From assembly GCA_005877075.1 (NCBI GenBank), contig VBPX01000035.1, positions 29,832-64,745 of the forward strand: a DNA stretch of 34,914 bases, written 5' to 3'. This document shows, piece after piece, positions 31,959 through 34,914 of this stretch (position 1 is the stretch's first letter; each line of letters starts with the position of its first letter). The position numbers were made by a program, and so were the translations under genes. The DNA comes from Nitrososphaerota archaeon (lineage in GTDB: Archaea; Thermoproteota; Nitrososphaeria; Nitrososphaerales; Nitrososphaeraceae). The notes under the pieces are model-generated. The model saw nothing but the letters and a program-made list of their open reading frames with translations. It had not been told where the DNA came from and made no database searches.

Positions 31959-32954
31959 ATGACATTAAAACTTGATACTCTAGACATTATAAATGACGAT
32001 GTTACTAACAATAAGTATGGACACTACCCTGATAATCGACCCTTGGAAGTTCTCCTAGATTATGGCATTATTCTTTTGGATAAACCTTCAGGTCCAACTA
32101 GCCATGAGGTGGTTGCTTGGACAAAAAGAATTTTGGGTATAAGCAAAGCCGGGCACAGTGGTACTTTGGATCCTGGTACTACGGGTATGTTACCAATAGG
32201 ATTAGGAGATGCGACCAAAGCGTTATCAATACTCTTGTTAGGACCAAAGGAATACTATGCAATTGCGAGAATTCATCAGGAAAAGGATCTAGATCAAATT
32301 GATAAGGTACTCAAGGAGTTTACAGGAGAGATTTATCAGAGGCCTCCACAGAGATCGTCGGTAAAAAGATCAACACGTGTTAGAACCATTTATGAAATAC
32401 AAATAATGGAACGTATCGAAAAGATTATTCTATTGCGTGTATTGTGTGAAGCCGGAACTTACATCAGAAAACTTGTTTATGATATTGGTGAGGTTCTTGG
32501 AACAGGGGCGACCATGTTTGAGTTGAGGAGGACAAGAGTGAGTATTTTTTCAGAGTCATCTGATAATTTAATAAGATTACATGACCTCGTGGACGCTATA
32601 GAGACCTACAAAGAGACAAAGGATGAAGAGAAAATACGTTCCATTGTAAAACCAATTGAAATCGCTCTTGAGGGAATCAGCTGTGTTGCAGTAAAAGATT
32701 CAGCAGTAGATGCACTTTGCCACGGTGCTCAAGTTGCAATTCCCGGAATTGTAGCCACTGATAAAGATATGAAAAAAGGAAATTTAGTTGGAATCTATAG
32801 TCTAAAAGGAGAAATAATAGCCCTAGGGGAGGCGAGTATGACTTCAGATGAGATTAAAGGAAACGACAAAGGGATAGCGGTCAATATCAAGAGATTAATA
32901 ATGAAGCCGAATACTTATCCTCGTGGCTGGAAGACCAGTAAAAAGTTGGAATAA
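31959..32954 (+). CDS. cbf5: H/ACA RNP pseudouridine synthase Cbf5 (TruB family)
   Basis: 331 residues. GIILLDKPSGPTSHEVVAW, then GHSGTLDPGTTGMLPIGLGD with the catalytic Asp in the TLDP motif, and YQRPPQRSSVKRSTRVRTIY and LCEAGTYIRKLVYDIGEVLG. The C-terminal PUA domain starts about residue 240 (CHGAQVAIPGIVATD). Makes guide-directed pseudouridine in rRNA with L7Ae, Nop10 and Gar1, and tRNA Psi55. Last gene of the translation cluster. Confidence 0.95.
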   Translation: MTLKLDTLDIINDDVTNNKYGHYPDNRPLEVLLDYGIILLDKPSGPTSHEVVAWTKRILGISKAGHSGTLDPGTTGMLPIGLGDATKALSILLLGPKEYYAIARIHQEKDLDQIDKVLKEFTGEIYQRPPQRSSVKRSTRVRTIYEIQIMERIEKIILLRVLCEAGTYIRKLVYDIGEVLGTGATMFELRRTRVSIFSESSDNLIRLHDLVDAIETYKETKDEEKIRSIVKPIEIALEGISCVAVKDSAVDALCHGAQVAIPGIVATDKDMKKGNLVGIYSLKGEIIALGEASMTSDEIKGNDKGIAVNIKRLIMKPNTYPRGWKTSKKLE

Positions 32955-33049
32955 AAAATTAAAAATTGAATGTCTGTTCGCTCAAATTGTTTATTGTTAA
33001 TTATTGCTTAGATTGATATTCTGTCCTTTCTGATGAAGGATTATTCATC

Positions 33050-33321
33050 CTAGCCGCCATCATCAAGATTATCGTTCCCGCCTTTTGAATCAGTAGCGTT
33101 AAGCAGACTGGTAACGTTAGTAGTATTTAGAGATTCCTCAGGAGTCTTAGCAGCTTTAGCATTCGGAGCACTTGTAGTAGTCTCTCCTCCTCCTCCTCCT
33201 CCTGTTTGTTTCTGTTCTTCTCCACTAGTAGCATTTGTCAAGTTAGTCTCTTCTGCTCCTTTAGTTTGTTTTTCTCCTCCTCCTCCTGTTTGTTTCTGTT
33301 CTTCTCCACTAGTAGCATTTG
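33050..33321 (-). pseudogene. Out-of-frame C-terminal part of the secreted repeat protein
   Basis: This frame continues the repeats of the protein at 33322-34113: NLTNATSGEEQKQTGGGG twice, then a different end (SLNTTNVTSLLNATDSKGGN, DNLDDGG). An ATG at 33325 lets it be read as a 91-codon gene, but it starts inside a repeat and has no signal peptide. It is most simply the displaced tail after the 32-bp change described for the repeat array. Confidence 0.65.
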
Positions 33322-33486
33322 TCAAGTTAGTCTCTTCTCCTCCTTTAGTTTGTTTTTCTTCATCTCTTCTCCTCCTTTAGTTTGTTTTTCTCCTCCTCCC
33401 ACTGTTTGTTTCTGTACTTCTCCACTAGTAGCATTTGTCAAGTTAATCTCTTCTCCTCCTTTAGTTTGTTTTTCTCCTCTTGTCTG
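33203..33486 (-). repeat. 84-bp (28-codon) coding tandem repeat with a 32-bp partial duplication
   Basis: Units begin with TGTTTGTTTCTGTTCTTCTC (+ strand) at 33203, 33287 and 33403. The first spacing is 84 bp. The second is 116 bp because the segment starting TCTCTTCTCCTCCTTTAG is present twice (33331 and 33363). 32 is not a multiple of three, so the reading frame changes inside the array. Confidence 0.85.
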
Positions 33487-34113
33487 AGCTGGTTGTTCTC
33501 CAGTAACAGCAGTAGCATTAGTAGATGTGGCATTGGTTTGTTCCCCTGGTTGAGCCTTTTCAGAAGTTACATTTGTAACAGGTTCATCCTCTTCAGATCC
33601 TCCGCCTGTAGTATTTACCGCAATTGACTCAATTTGCTTAACATCATTAGGAGTTGCAAGCTGAAGTAATGACTTGTTATCATTTGACTTGTTGTCTTTT
33701 GATCCAGATGTCAATTTATCAAGTACTTCCTTTGGTGCAAGTCCAACACCTGTGGTGTTTTTCAGATCTTCATCAACAAATTTTATAATCTTTGTAGAAT
33801 TTGCAGGAAGAATTGATAATATTTCAGTTCTGTTGCTGATCGAGAGCGGATCACTATCAGGATCTTTAACTGGGGTTTCTTTTGGTAATTTATCTACGGT
33901 AATAGCATTTGCTGGTGGGGGTGGCGGGGCAGCTCCATCTTCAGTATCCGGTACAAAGCCCGGATTTAGCCCCTCAGCTGTTGGTCTTTCTGTATCAGTT
34001 GTATTTGTTGTATTTGTACCTTGACCAAAAACTTCATTTTGTGTTGGATGTATGATAAAAAACGCTGATGCCAGTAAAAATAAACCTACAAAACCGTATT
34101 TTAGCAGTTTCAT
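33322..34113 (-). CDS. Secreted Asn/Thr-rich repeat protein (frame broken near its end)
   Basis: From ATG 34113: MKLLKYGFVGLFLLASAFFI is a signal peptide or anchor with cleavage expected near VFGQG. The mature part is Thr/Asn/Pro-rich, with a Pro run (GAAPPPPPANA) and many N-glycosylation sequons (NTT, NLT, NAT, NVT). Repeats of KQTKGGEE-NLTNATSGE-VQKQTVGGGE start near residue 215. After one full copy the frame shifts and ends in an unnatural Lys-rich tail (MKKNKLKEEKRLT). The intact product would extend to 33050 (about 355 residues). TATA-like TTTAAATTATC at 34141-34151 fits this start, not the upstream ATG at 34134. Surface or S-layer-associated role is inferred. Confidence 0.7.
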   Translation of the reverse strand: MKLLKYGFVGLFLLASAFFIIHPTQNEVFGQGTNTTNTTDTERPTAEGLNPGFVPDTEDGAAPPPPPANAITVDKLPKETPVKDPDSDPLSISNRTEILSILPANSTKIIKFVDEDLKNTTGVGLAPKEVLDKLTSGSKDNKSNDNKSLLQLATPNDVKQIESIAVNTTGGGSEEDEPVTNVTSEKAQPGEQTNATSTNATAVTGEQPAQTRGEKQTKGGEEINLTNATSGEVQKQTVGGGEKQTKGGEEMKKNKLKEEKRLT

Positions 34114-34140
34114 TTCGAGACGTACATTTAACACGTTAAC

Positions 34141-34151
34141 GATAATTTAAA
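34141..34151 (-). promoter_or_regulatory. TATA box of the secreted repeat protein
   Basis: On the reverse strand TTTAAATTATC is centred about 33 bp before ATG 34113. This predicts a leader of roughly 8 bases. Confidence 0.4.
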
Positions 34152-34295
34152 CAATACTAATAAGATTTATGGATTTGGAAAATATATTAATCGACTAGAA
34201 GGCGTTTACGTCTGAAGTTGATAAATTCGCATTATACGCAAGAAATAGATACGCGGGTTTATAAAAACAAAATTTAGAATAAAGTAAAAAAATGT

Positions 34296-34914
34296 TTAGA
34301 AATCTTCGCAATTTGATTTCTTGGTGTCACCTTCTGACGGATGATAGTCTAGGATAATGTCATCCCCGCTTCCACAGTCAAATTTATCCGCTCCTGAACC
34401 TCCTCTGAGTACGTCATCATCTTTTCCACCATAGAGCTTATCATTTCCCTTTCCTCCTGATAGTCTATCATCTCCACTTCCTCCAAATATGTTGTCCTTA
34501 CCTGCATAACCTTTTAGTTTATCATCACCTTGTTCTCCATATACCCAATCATTTCCTTTGTTTCCTGCTGCCCAATCATCTCCTCGACTTGCAAAAATGA
34601 CGTCGTTACCTCTATTTCCTTCTATTATATCATTCCCCTTTCCTCCTGTTATATCATCATCGCCACTATTACCCTGAATCACATCGGTATTCTTTCCACC
34701 ATAAATGGTATCGTCCCCACCATTACCTTCGACTATGTCTTCACCGTCTCCTGCTAATATGAAATCATCACCAGAATTTCCCATGATGTTGTCCTCTCCA
34801 TCATGTCCATACAGATTATCTTCTCCAGATTTTCCCCACATTACATCATCACCTTTCAATCCCCAGATGCTATCATCATTATTAGTTCCTGGAAGAACAT
34901 CATCATCATTAGTT
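34296..34914 (-). CDS. RTX-type calcium-binding repeat protein, C-terminal part, cut by window edge
   Basis: The frame is open to the window edge (at least 205 residues; the N-terminus is missing). It is almost entirely GGxGxDxhxG nonapeptides, e.g. GGKGNDKLYGGKDDDVLRGG and GNSGDDDITGGKGNDIIEGN, about twenty in all; such repeats fold as a parallel beta-roll binding Ca2+ between turns. The end, ADKFDCGSGDDIILDYHPSE then GDTKKSNCEDF, has two Cys that could form a disulfide cap and suits an extracellular protein. Several turns carry Trp, Ala or Lys instead of Asp/Asn (DDWAAGNKGNDWVYGEQG), so not every site need bind Ca2+. Bacterial RTX proteins use type I secretion; no such system is visible here. 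Confidence 0.85.
   Translation of the reverse strand, partial: TNDDDVLPGTNNDDSIWGLKGDDVMWGKSGEDNLYGHDGEDNIMGNSGDDFILAGDGEDIVEGNGGDDTIYGGKNTDVIQGNSGDDDITGGKGNDIIEGNRGNDVIFASRGDDWAAGNKGNDWVYGEQGDDKLKGYAGKDNIFGGSGDDRLSGGKGNDKLYGGKDDDVLRGGSGADKFDCGSGDDIILDYHPSEGDTKKSNCEDF

Noticed and set aside
33203-33486. CRISPR-like repeat array
   Set aside because: Units are contiguous without spacers, lie in a coding frame and encode a repeated peptide.

Overview
The window looks like chromosomal DNA of an ammonia-oxidising-type archaeon (Nitrososphaeria/Thaumarchaeota). The evidence is archaeal information-processing genes throughout (RpoP, aIF5B, L7Ae-S28e-L24e, LSm-L37e, uL18-uS5-uL30-uL15-SecY-AdkA-Cmk-Cbf5, prefoldin alpha-FtsY), AT-rich TATA promoters about 25-30 bp upstream of leaderless or short-leader starts, many GTG/TTG starts, a tRNA with introns, and DUF5679 and MIP18-type small proteins. 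The low GC content and secreted Asn/Thr-rich and RTX-repeat proteins suggest the Nitrososphaerales (for example a Nitrosocosmicus-like genome). That placement is inference.

Layout. 1-4.6 kb: a cut nucleotide-sugar dehydrogenase (-), a YchF/Obg-like GTPase (+), a decayed discoidin (F5/8 type C) domain, then a leftward group of DHH phosphoesterase, RpoP and a tiny zinc ribbon, and a four-TM membrane protein. 4.7-9.1 kb: pfdA-ftsY-argF rightward and argH facing them. 9.23-9.98 kb: a 738-bp transposable element with about 51-bp terminal inverted repeats and a perfect 8-bp target duplication, carrying small genes instead of a transposase. 10-13.7 kb: a MIP18/SufT-like gene and a leftward sdhA-C-D-B operon in which sdhD is frameshifted. 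13.8-16.5 kb: a small unknown protein, hisS, archease and thioredoxin. 16.5-21 kb: leftward L7Ae-S28e-L24e-ndk-infB with a damaged ndk, and a phosphoglucomutase-family gene. 21.07 kb: tRNA-Leu(UAG), best explained with two introns. 21.3-27 kb: a zinc-finger protein, purU, a creatininase/ArfB-type deformylase, LSm, L37e, a membrane/coiled-coil protein, DUF5679, malate dehydrogenase and LarB. 27-33 kb: the end of the archaeal spc ribosomal cluster with secY, adkA, cmk and cbf5. 33-34.9 kb: two leftward surface proteins, one with an 84-bp coding repeat broken by a 32-bp partial duplication, the other a cut calcium-binding RTX protein.

How the genes fit together: most of the window serves translation, protein export and RNA modification, joined to central metabolism (SDH and MDH of the TCA cycle, ArgF/ArgH of arginine synthesis, PurU and ArfB releasing formate). 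The unusual layer is structural. It includes a transposase-free IS6-like element with cargo, a doubly interrupted tRNA, and frame-breaking changes in sdhD, ndk and the repeat-rich secreted protein. Whether these breaks are real or assembly artefacts cannot be settled from sequence alone.
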